This document shows positions 28,094-35,912 of a stretch of 64,000 nucleotides of DNA, piece by piece (position 1 is the stretch's first letter; every line of letters starts with the position of its first letter). The stretch comes from Rubripirellula amarantea (GTDB taxonomy: Bacteria; Planctomycetota; Planctomycetia; Pirellulales; Pirellulaceae). Position numbers and translations under genes: made by a program. Location: positions 186,001-250,000 of the forward strand of contig NZ_SJPI01000003.1 of the NCBI RefSeq assembly GCF_007859865.1, given 5' to 3'. The notes beneath the pieces were generated by a model. That model did no database searches, had not been told where the DNA came from, and saw only the letters and a program-made list of their open reading frames with translations.

Positions 28094-30136
28094 ATGACCC
28101 GTATCAATACCAACGTTTCTTCACTCGTTGCTCAAAACCGTCTTCAAGCATCGAACAAAGACTTAAACTCTGCTCTGACTCGCTTGAGCACTGGTCTTCG
28201 CATCAACAGCGGCTCGGATGACCCCGCCGGTTTGATCGCAAGCGAAGCTCTTCGATCGGAAATCACTGGTTTGGGCAAAGCGATCAGTAACACTCAGCGA
28301 GCAAGCCAAATCATCAGCACCGCTGACAGTGCTCTTGGCCAAGTCGGTACATTGCTCACCGACATTCGCGGTCTGGTTGCCGAAGCCGCTAACAGCGGTG
28401 CACTTAGCGACGAAGAAATCGCTGCTAACCAACTTCAGATCGACAGCTCGCTCGAAGCCATTGACCGGATTGCTCAAACGACGACTTTCCAAGGTCGTAA
28501 GTTGCTTGACGGCTCGTTGGACTATAAGAGCACCGCTGGTTCGGTTAGCTCGGTTCAAGACATCAACATTTCGAAGGCTAAGCTCGGCTCGACTGGCAAG
28601 ATCGACGTCGAAGTAGTTGTTTCGGCCGCTGCGACACAAGGTGAAGTTTCGGTAAGCGATTCTGGATTCACCGCCGCCGCCAACGCGACCGCTAGCACAG
28701 ACAAGCTTGCCGTCGTCACCCAAGCCATCGGTGGTGAAGACATCGACATCACTGGCGTCGAAGGCTTCACGGACATCGTGATCAACGACGTCACGGATGC
28801 TTCGAGCACAGGAAGCGCATCGTACAATGCCGACACCGGAACGCTTACGATCACCGGTAACTTCACGGGCGATTCAGCCAATCCTGGCGAGATTGACGCG
28901 GATGTGGACGCTGACATTGTCCAAGCTGCGATCAACAACTTGGAAGGCTTTACCGCAACCGGATCCACTGGTTCGGGCACGCCAGCAGCTGCGTCGGCAG
29001 CCACCGTTGCCGCGGCTGCGGATGGCTTGACGGTATCGGCTCTCAACGCCGGATCTGACTACAACAACGTTACCATCGAGTTTGTTTCTGGTGCGTCAAC
29101 CGAAGCCAGCTTCGATGCTGAACAAAAGAAGTTGACCGTCAGCGTCGACAGCTCGGGTCTTGAAACCGCCGAAAACATTGCTGCAGCAATCGAAGCCGTC
29201 CAAGTCAACGGCGAAGCAGTCTTCGAAGCAACGGGCTTGGCAGACGCTAACTATGACATCAGCGAAGGCATTGCTTCGATCACCACAGGCAATACCGGTG
29301 GCGAAGTTCTTAACGACAAGTTGGTTTTCCAACTGAGCGGTGCTGATGGAGCGGAAACATTCAACTTTGGTGCTGGCACCTCGAAGGATCAAATTGCTGC
29401 GGCTTTGAACTTGGTTTCCGATAGCACGGGAGTTTCAGCTAGCGTCGTCGATGGTTCGTTAACGTTCAACACCAACGATTACGGTAGTGCAGCTTCGGTA
29501 TCGGTCGACGTTATCAGCGAAGGTTCAAACGGCACGTTTGAATCAAGCCTGAGTGCGACCAGCGGAGCTGGAACCGACATCAGTGCAACCGTGAACGGTG
29601 TTGCTGCATCGGGCAAGGGCAACAGTCTTTCGATCAATACCAGCTCACTTTCGCTGGAAATGAACGTTGACAACAGCGGAAGCAACTTCTCGTTCTCCAT
29701 CAACGGTGGCGGAGCGACTTTCCAACTCGGTCCTCAGGTCAACAGCACTCAACAAGCTAGCTTGGGTATCGGCAGCGTTAGCACCGGTCAACTCGGTGGA
29801 GCATCGGGTCGTTTGTACGAACTGGGAACCGGTCAATCCAAGAGTCTTTCCAACGACGTTAGCGGAGCTGCGAAGGTCATCGAAGAAGTGATCAGCAAGG
29901 TCACCGCACTTCGTGGTCGTCTCGGTGCGTTCCAGTCAACGACTCTGGACAGCAACTTGGTCAGCTTGAGCGAATCACGCACAAGCCTTCAAGAAGCTGA
30001 AAGCTCGATTCGCGATGCTGACTTCGCTCAAGAATCAGCCAACCTGACTCGTGCTCAAATTTTGGTTCAATCGGGCACCAACGTGTTGTCCTTGGCTAAC
30101 CAGAACCCACAAAGCGCGTTGCAGTTGCTCGGCTAA
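28094..30136 (+). CDS. fliC: Flagellin, first copy
   Basis: This is the filament subunit, exported by the flagellar type III apparatus. The protein has 680 residues, larger than a typical 270-500. The N-terminal D0/D1 region is canonical (MTRINTNVSSLVAQNRLQ, LSTGLRINSGSDDPAGL, ALRSEITGLGKA). The C-terminal D1/D0 region is too (SIRDADFAQESANLTRAQIL, QSGTNVLSLANQNPQSALQL). Between about 180 and 520 is a variable domain with Flagellin_IN-like beta modules. The block FSINGGGATFQLGPQVNS precedes the C-terminal D1. The start follows AAGGAAT (about 28083) at suitable spacing. A clear terminator follows at 30171-30210, so it is transcribed separately from the second flagellin. Confidence 0.96.
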   Translation: MTRINTNVSSLVAQNRLQASNKDLNSALTRLSTGLRINSGSDDPAGLIASEALRSEITGLGKAISNTQRASQIISTADSALGQVGTLLTDIRGLVAEAANSGALSDEEIAANQLQIDSSLEAIDRIAQTTTFQGRKLLDGSLDYKSTAGSVSSVQDINISKAKLGSTGKIDVEVVVSAAATQGEVSVSDSGFTAAANATASTDKLAVVTQAIGGEDIDITGVEGFTDIVINDVTDASSTGSASYNADTGTLTITGNFTGDSANPGEIDADVDADIVQAAINNLEGFTATGSTGSGTPAAASAATVAAAADGLTVSALNAGSDYNNVTIEFVSGASTEASFDAEQKKLTVSVDSSGLETAENIAAAIEAVQVNGEAVFEATGLADANYDISEGIASITTGNTGGEVLNDKLVFQLSGADGAETFNFGAGTSKDQIAAALNLVSDSTGVSASVVDGSLTFNTNDYGSAASVSVDVISEGSNGTFESSLSATSGAGTDISATVNGVAASGKGNSLSINTSSLSLEMNVDNSGSNFSFSINGGGATFQLGPQVNSTQQASLGIGSVSTGQLGGASGRLYELGTGQSKSLSNDVSGAAKVIEEVISKVTALRGRLGAFQSTTLDSNLVSLSESRTSLQEAESSIRDADFAQESANLTRAQILVQSGTNVLSLANQNPQSALQLLG

Positions 30137-30534
30137 ACCGCCGTCCAACAACAAACGCGATTCTAATAGCGAAAGCCGGTCTAGAGACTTCTGTCTCTGG
30201 GCCGGCTTTTCGCATTTCTGGCTTCACTCTGAAGCAATCATGACGGTGATAAGCCGTTTGAACCGGGGCGACCGCTCGTCACAGCCTGTGAAACATGCCG
30301 AAAGCTGTACCGGTTGTGAGGGTCGATGCGATTAAAAAGCCCTCCCTTTGGATTTCACCCAAATTCCAATGGTGTTGACTTGCATCCTACTCAATACGGT
30401 GCCGATACGTTCGCTGATGACCTCGCTCGCACCCCGGGGCAACCGGCGCTCGCCGTTTTCGCTAGTCATCGCCGGTCCGTCGCGGCCGGATTCTCCCGGT
30501 TCGACCGCGATTCAAAACAACGGAAGGTTTACAA
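30137..30534. other. Terminator and promoter region between the two flagellin genes
   Basis: Holds the terminator at 30171-30210. GCCGATAC at 30401-30408 resembles the -10 of a sigma-28 promoter, but no TAAA lies 15 bp upstream, so it is only a weak candidate for the second flagellin's promoter. Confidence 0.4.
30171..30210 (+). terminator. Intrinsic terminator of the first flagellin gene
   Basis: Outer arms AAAGCCGG (30172-30179) and CCGGCTTT (30202-30209) pair, with an inner AGAGAC/GTCTCT stem, then a short T run. Confidence 0.88.
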
Positions 30535-33324
30535 ATGACTCGTATCAATACAAACGTCCCATCACTTATTGCTCAAAACCGCTTGCAATCTAGCAATGGC
30601 GACCTGAACTCGGCACTGACACGACTAAGCACCGGTCTTCGTATCAACAGTGGCTCGGATGACCCGGCCGGTTTGATCGCCAGCGAAGCTCTACGCAGTG
30701 AAATCACCAGCCTGGGCAAGGCGATTACGAACACGAACCGAGCTAGCCAGATCATCAGCACCGCTGACAGCGCCCTTGGCGAAGTCAGCAACTTGCTTAA
30801 CGACATTCGAGGCCTGGTTGTCGAGGCAGCTAACTCGGGCGCTCTTAGCGACGAGGAAGTGGCAGCTAATCAGCTTCAAATCGACAGCTCGCTCGAAGCC
30901 ATCAACCGGATCGCACAAACGACCACCTTCCAAGGACGAAAGCTTCTGGATGGTTCGTTGGATTTCCAAAGCACTGCTAGCAGTGTAAGTTCGATCTCTG
31001 ACATCAACATCGATCAAGCCAACTTGGGTGCCATTGGAAACATCAACGTCGATGTGAACATCAAGGCCGCCGCCACCCGTGCATCCATCAGCACGACCGG
31101 CATCCCAACGTCGACGACGTCGACAAAGTCAACGGGCAGCCTGACTTTCTCGTCGCCTTCACCCGATGCCGAAGCCGCAGGTACCGTTAGCCTTGCTAAC
31201 TCGTACACGATTGGCGCCGAAGCGACCGGCACCGTTGCGTTGGCCAATGCGTTTGCCCCAGACGGCGAAGCAACCACGGGTGCAATTTCACTCGGCAGCG
31301 GTGCTACGCTGACGATTGCAGCCACCGACGGTGGTTTAGCGGACGGTTCAAAGGGTAATGACACGATCATTAACCTGACGACCAACACCACGGGCACGAC
31401 TGTCAATTACGACGCCAACACCGATACCTTGAGCGTGTCGCTTCAAGAAGGTCTTGACGAAACCGCCCTTGCTGCGGCTCTTTCAGGTATCTCGGCTGAC
31501 TTCGGCTTCACCGTTGGTGGAACGGGCACCACTGATTCTGGCGATGCTGCAGGTTTCTTGACCGGTCAGTTTTCTGGTGGTACCGACGTATCGGGCACCG
31601 CTCAGTTCACTTTGACGGCAGTCGATGGCGGAGCAGCGGACGGCCTCAAGGGTGATAGCACTAACTTGGTGTTAACCTCGGGTGCCTCCACCTCGGTTAC
31701 TTACGATGCCGACAACGACATCCTGAACGTCACCGTTGCTGACGGCGCAACTGTCGCTGATATCGCTGCGGCGATCAATTCAACCGTCGGCTCGGACTTC
31801 ATCGCTTCCAACGTTGTCGATGGCAGCTACACCTACGCGGCCGCTGACAACGGAACCACCAACCCAATCACTGGTGGTACGGACCCAACTTCGCTGGGCC
31901 AATTTGATATCGAAGCCGTCAACGGCCAACTTGCCGATGGAACCGCCGGTAACGGTGCAACCATCAACTTCACGTCCGGTGCAACCACCGAAGCTATCTA
32001 CGATCCTGATGCGAACATCATCAACATCACGGTGGCCGATGGTGCAACAGTTGCTGACATTGCAAGCGCAATCAATGCCGACGGAAACTTCCTAACACGC
32101 AACGTACAGAACGGTAACGCTCTGTTCGGCGCTTCGGACCTCGGTAGCAACGACCCATCGTTGTTGGCTGGTACCGACACCACGTCGGACGATGTCATCA
32201 CCGTTACCGCTGACGATGCTTCAGCCGACTTCGACGGCCGTACCATCAACGTCGTCGCAGATAACTCGCTCGCAGCAGGCACTGCCTCGGCATCGCTTGA
32301 TTCCAGCGGAAACATCGTTGTCAACGTTAGCAGCAATGGTCCTGTTGGCGTCGGCTCGATCGCTTCGGCAATCAACAACATCGAAGGATTCTCTGCTTCG
32401 GTGACCGCTTCCGACGGGGATGGATCCTTTGATATCCTCACCGACACCACACCAACAAGCGTTGACTTGACCGGTGGAGTTTTCGGTGGTGGACTTAACG
32501 CCGACTTGGTGGTTCAACTTCGCGGCTCGCAAGGTTCCGAAGTTTTCCAATTCGAGAAGGGTGCAACTCTTGAGAGCATCGTTCAGTCGATCAACTTGGT
32601 TTCGGACGCAACCGGCATCACCGCCGAAGATGACGGCGGAAACTTGAAGCTCAACAGCTCGAGCTACGGTTCCGATTCGTTGATTGACATCGAAGTCATC
32701 AGCGAGGGAACCGGCGGAACATTCAAGAGTGGATTGACCGCAGTTCGCGCCAACGGAACCGACATTGATGCCACGATCAACGGTATCACTGCCGACGCAC
32801 AAGGCAACTCGTTCTCGATCAACACGTCAACGCTCGACTTGAACTTGACCGTCGTCGACGGCAGTGCTTCGGACTTCACGTTCTCGATCAACGGTGGCGG
32901 TGCTAAGTTCCAACTTGGTCCCGACGTAACGTCGACTCAGCAAGCTCGCTTGGGTATCGGCAGCGTTTCGACGGGCCAACTTGGTGGTGCCGCCGGTCGT
33001 CTTTACGAACTGGGAAGCGGACAAGCTAAGAGCCTGACCAATGACGTTGGGGGAGCCGGTCAGATCATCGACGAAGTGATCAATAAAGTGACTGGCCTCC
33101 GCGGTCGTCTTGGTGCGTTCCAAGCAACGACTTTGGACAGTAACTTGGTCAGCTTGAAAGAAACACAAGCCAACCTGCTTGAAGCGGAAAGCTCCATCCG
33201 GGACGCTGACTTCGCGCAAGAATCAGCCAACCTGACACGAGCTCAGATCTTGGTCCAATCGGGCACGAACGTGTTGTCCTTGGCCAACCAGAACCCTCAA
33301 AACGTTCTGTCACTGCTCGGATAA
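30535..33324 (+). CDS. Flagellin, second copy, with expanded module array
   Basis: A second filament subunit of 929 residues, one of the longer sizes for flagellin. The D0/D1 ends are nearly identical to the first copy (MTRINTNVPSLIAQNRLQ and SIRDADFAQESANLTRAQIL, ending PQNVLSLLG). Residues about 250-648 hold four tandem modules of ~98-105 residues: each has a beta segment, an ADG-type turn, YDADND-like strand, ADGATVADIAAAIN-like helix and a terminal GGTD. Before them are two shorter repeats (GTVSLANSYTIGAEA, GTVALANAFAPDGEA). The start follows GGAAGG. It has its own strong terminator. The extra bulk must sit on the outer filament surface; this differs from the first copy mainly by module number. 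Confidence 0.95.
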   Translation: MTRINTNVPSLIAQNRLQSSNGDLNSALTRLSTGLRINSGSDDPAGLIASEALRSEITSLGKAITNTNRASQIISTADSALGEVSNLLNDIRGLVVEAANSGALSDEEVAANQLQIDSSLEAINRIAQTTTFQGRKLLDGSLDFQSTASSVSSISDINIDQANLGAIGNINVDVNIKAAATRASISTTGIPTSTTSTKSTGSLTFSSPSPDAEAAGTVSLANSYTIGAEATGTVALANAFAPDGEATTGAISLGSGATLTIAATDGGLADGSKGNDTIINLTTNTTGTTVNYDANTDTLSVSLQEGLDETALAAALSGISADFGFTVGGTGTTDSGDAAGFLTGQFSGGTDVSGTAQFTLTAVDGGAADGLKGDSTNLVLTSGASTSVTYDADNDILNVTVADGATVADIAAAINSTVGSDFIASNVVDGSYTYAAADNGTTNPITGGTDPTSLGQFDIEAVNGQLADGTAGNGATINFTSGATTEAIYDPDANIINITVADGATVADIASAINADGNFLTRNVQNGNALFGASDLGSNDPSLLAGTDTTSDDVITVTADDASADFDGRTINVVADNSLAAGTASASLDSSGNIVVNVSSNGPVGVGSIASAINNIEGFSASVTASDGDGSFDILTDTTPTSVDLTGGVFGGGLNADLVVQLRGSQGSEVFQFEKGATLESIVQSINLVSDATGITAEDDGGNLKLNSSSYGSDSLIDIEVISEGTGGTFKSGLTAVRANGTDIDATINGITADAQGNSFSINTSTLDLNLTVVDGSASDFTFSINGGGAKFQLGPDVTSTQQARLGIGSVSTGQLGGAAGRLYELGSGQAKSLTNDVGGAGQIIDEVINKVTGLRGRLGAFQATTLDSNLVSLKETQANLLEAESSIRDADFAQESANLTRAQILVQSGTNVLSLANQNPQNVLSLLG
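31282..32478 (+). repeat. Four tandem ~100-residue modules in the second flagellin
   Basis: Module starts at residues about 250, 355, 453 and 552 (spacings 105, 98, 99). The second and third share VADGATVADIA exactly; the first and fourth are more diverged. The pattern fits in-frame tandem duplication followed by divergence. Confidence 0.8.
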
Positions 33325-33350
33325 TCATTGACGTAGCAAAGTGAAAAGCG

Positions 33351-33384
33351 AAAGCCGGCGAAGAGAAATCTTCGCCGGCTTTTT
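33351..33384 (+). terminator. Strong intrinsic terminator of flagellin 2, possibly bidirectional
   Basis: A perfect 13-bp stem (AAAGCCGGCGAAG at 33351-33363 with CTTCGCCGGCTTT at 33370-33382), 6-nt loop, T run to 33384. On the minus strand it could also stop asnB transcripts. Confidence 0.93.
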
Positions 33385-33472
33385 CGTGTTGCAATGGATA
33401 CCGTGCGAGAACGCCGACCTCGATTGTACCTAAGACACATAGAAGCAGGCTTTGCTAGATGGGAGCGTCCGC

Positions 33473-33503
33473 AACCCATTGGCACCCATTGGCACCCATT
33501 GGC
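33473..33503. repeat. Three tandem copies of a 10-bp unit
   Basis: The unit (C/A)ACCCATTGG repeats three times from 33473, ending with an extra C at 33503. Confidence 0.9.
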
Positions 33504-33519
33504 TTGCCCCGATGCGGCA

Positions 33520-33562
33520 CATCGCGACACGCTCCATCGCGACTCGGCACATCGCGACTAGG
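33520..33562. repeat. Three copies of a 15-bp-period repeat
   Basis: CATCGCGAC occurs at 33520, 33535 and 33550, exactly 15 bp apart; the intervening 6 bp vary. Confidence 0.9.
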
Positions 33563-33639
33563 CGCATCCCAAAGCAGGAATGGTCTAAACGACAAGGGCC
33601 GAAATGATCCAAGGGCCAGATCGCTTCAAGTCCAGCGAT

Positions 33640-33669
33640 GCGAAGGCAACGCGTGCGAAAGCAATGCGT
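33640..33669. repeat. Two tandem copies of a 15-bp unit
   Basis: GCGAAGGCAACGCGT (33640-33654) and GCGAAAGCAATGCGT (33655-33669) differ at two positions. Confidence 0.88.
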
Positions 33670-33694
33670 GCGGCCTCGATCAGGCCAAATGCGG

Positions 33695-35557
33695 CTAAGC
33701 TGCGAACTCTTGATCGCCCCAATGGGCCAAGTTCATAAGCGGCCAAAGAAGAACGCCAGCACTTTGGGGTGCGGCGATGAGCTGCGGCAACAACTCGGGA
33801 TGAATCACTTCTGAAAGAAATGCACTTGATGCCAGCGTTTGCTTGACTCGGTCAGACCAAACCCCGCCCATCCAATCGAAGACCGGTGTCGGGAAACTTT
33901 GCTTGGGGCGGTCGACAATCTCATGAGGCAATCGTTCACCTGCAACGACGCGTAGCAGTCGCTTGGTCTGCAGAGAATGCGTTGCCGCTAGCTCCTTGCT
34001 TGTCAGATCCGGGTCGCACCCGTCCCTTAAGCGAATGTGCTTGTCGAAGGAAACCTTCGCCATCTTTTCACAAAGAATGTGATCTGTAAACGGAACTCGG
34101 CCTTCGAGCGACGCTTGCATGGTAGCAGTGTCGAGTCGGCTGAGTTGGCCTTCGAGATTGATCCGATGAATTAAGCGATAGATCTTGCGGCTGGCACCTT
34201 CTTCAACGTGTTTCCCAGCAGCGTCTTCGTAAACGCACTCTATCTTTTCATCAAGTTCGGCGGCCTTCCATGCATCGTTGTTGAAGACATGACTTTTTAG
34301 TTCGCTCGGCAGGAACGTGTTTCCCGCCAAAAACATGTCGACGGGTGAACGAAACGAATCGCGTCCATACCCTTGTGTCAATCGGAGCCGGAACGAGGAT
34401 GCTGAATCGGCGGTCGTGTGCCGCCTGAAGTCTTCACCCGCCCAGTGCTGCGCGGCATACCCGCACAGCATTTCGTCGGCGCCTTCGCCCCCGAGTGCCA
34501 CATCAACCTTTTCTTTCAAACGCTTAGAAAGCATTAGAATCACAGCATCGCTGGGAGTCGAAGCCGGAAGCCTCGTTGCGTCAAGCAGTTCCCGCCATGC
34601 GCGATCATATTCGTATTCAGTGGCATCGACAGGTGCGAATTCGCAACCAACCGTCTCGGCGGTATGTTCGGCGTTTTGAGCCTCTTGGCCTGCTCCACAG
34701 GCAAAGAACCCGCTGCCCGACTGCATCATCGAGGCAGCGATTGATGCGGAATCGATGCCGCCCGAAAGCAGCATACCTACTGGCTTGTCGCTGACCTTCC
34801 GACGGCTAACTGAATCGTCTAGGCCGCTCGCTAATTCGTCGACGGCGTCCTCGAATTTGATCGTGGCGTCCTCGATGGGCAATTCCCAATACGTTTCGAT
34901 CCGTTCGCCTCGAGCATCAACTGTCATCCGTTGTGCGGATTCGAGTTGATAAATCCCCTCGTACATCGTTTCACGACCTAAGGTCAAACGAAACGAGGAC
35001 AAATAGTGGCTGATCGCTCGGAAATTGGGTCGGCGTGGAACATCAGGATGTTCTAACAACGCGGCTATTGAACTAGCGACCAGCAAAGTATTCCCAACGC
35101 GGGTGTAAAACATTGGTTTCACACCACAGCGATCACGTGCAATCAATACGTCGCCGGTTTGGAAGTCGACGGCGACGAAGGCAAACATCCCCCGAACGCG
35201 ATCCACACAGTTCTTGCCCCATACGCGGAACGCGTGCAGTAACGTTTCAGTGTCACATCGAGTTTGAAACCTGACGTCATGAACGTCGGTCAGCTCACGG
35301 CGTAGTTCTGTATCGTTGTAAATCTCGCCGTTGTACGAGATTGCATAGCGACCGTCGGGCGTGACCATGGGTTGTTGACCGGCATTGACGTCGCGAATCG
35401 CGAGGCGTCGATGGGCCAACAGTACATTTTTGCGTGCAAGAATTCCGTGACCATCAGGCCCGCGACGTGCCATCACGTTGTTCATGCGGTGGGCAATGCG
35501 ATGCGTATCGACCGTGATCGGCTGGTCGTTCGTCAAGATTGCCAACACGCCGCACAT
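33695..35557 (-). CDS. asnB: Asparagine synthase-type glutamine-dependent amidotransferase
   Basis: It is predicted to take ammonia from glutamine and amidate a carboxylate, classically aspartate to asparagine. The protein has 620 residues. The start at 35557 gives MCGVLAIL, placing the catalytic Cys at position 2 after methionine removal; the longer frame to 35614 would bury it. The glutaminase domain has MARRGPDGHG, LAHRRLAIRD and ISYNGEIYND. The synthetase domain has the PP-loop GMLLSGGIDSASIAASM and LGGEGADEMLCGYAAQ. Length and divergence fit the broader AsnB-like family that also modifies sugars or peptides. It lies opposite to and between flagellin 2 and fliD, so a role in surface-sugar amidation is possible but unproven. 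Confidence 0.85.
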   Translation of the reverse strand: MCGVLAILTNDQPITVDTHRIAHRMNNVMARRGPDGHGILARKNVLLAHRRLAIRDVNAGQQPMVTPDGRYAISYNGEIYNDTELRRELTDVHDVRFQTRCDTETLLHAFRVWGKNCVDRVRGMFAFVAVDFQTGDVLIARDRCGVKPMFYTRVGNTLLVASSIAALLEHPDVPRRPNFRAISHYLSSFRLTLGRETMYEGIYQLESAQRMTVDARGERIETYWELPIEDATIKFEDAVDELASGLDDSVSRRKVSDKPVGMLLSGGIDSASIAASMMQSGSGFFACGAGQEAQNAEHTAETVGCEFAPVDATEYEYDRAWRELLDATRLPASTPSDAVILMLSKRLKEKVDVALGGEGADEMLCGYAAQHWAGEDFRRHTTADSASSFRLRLTQGYGRDSFRSPVDMFLAGNTFLPSELKSHVFNNDAWKAAELDEKIECVYEDAAGKHVEEGASRKIYRLIHRINLEGQLSRLDTATMQASLEGRVPFTDHILCEKMAKVSFDKHIRLRDGCDPDLTSKELAATHSLQTKRLLRVVAGERLPHEIVDRPKQSFPTPVFDWMGGVWSDRVKQTLASSAFLSEVIHPELLPQLIAAPQSAGVLLWPLMNLAHWGDQEFAA

Positions 35558-35912
35558 AGGAATCCGAGTCTTTCGGTGGATAGCCAAAGAATGGTTTTCC
35601 CTCATGATCGGCACAACGCGGTAGATCCAAAGACGATACCGTTGAGGTTACCAGTCGTGGCGGTTGCATAATTTGCAACGCGCCATTGGTGAGCGTTTGT
35701 GATTGAGCTTTCCCGTTTATTCGTTACCCAAGAACCGGATATTCGTTTTAACCGGCCATGTTTCACAACCTGATTGCTCTTCAACACTCGTGCAACGCGT
35801 TTTTCTAATCCTCGGAATGGGAGTGTGCTAGCCTTTTTGTGGACCTAACCGTGCTAGTTTGACGATCAAGTTGGGTAGGTACGTTCACCATCGAACTTGT
35901 AGAAGCTAATAA
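35558..35912. other. Divergent control region between asnB and fliD
   Basis: No gene is seen in 355 bp. It must hold both promoters; no recognisable consensus was found. Confidence 0.4.

Larger units (their letters stand above)
33325..33694. other. Repeat-rich intergenic region between flagellin 2 and asnB
   Basis: No credible gene. Contains the flagellin 2 terminator and three separate short tandem-repeat patches (33473-33503, 33520-33562, 33640-33669). Short open frames across these repeats are by-products of the 15-bp period. Confidence 0.7.

Noticed and set aside
30401-30408. GCCGATAC as a sigma-28 -10 element upstream of flagellin 2
   Set aside because: No TAAA-like -35 lies at the required 15-bp distance, so one half-match is not sufficient.
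33430-33698. Short frames on both strands encoding pentapeptide-like repeats (RVAMC, GTSRL)
   Set aside because: They arise from the 15-bp-period DNA repeats; no start signal and no conservation argument from the sequence.
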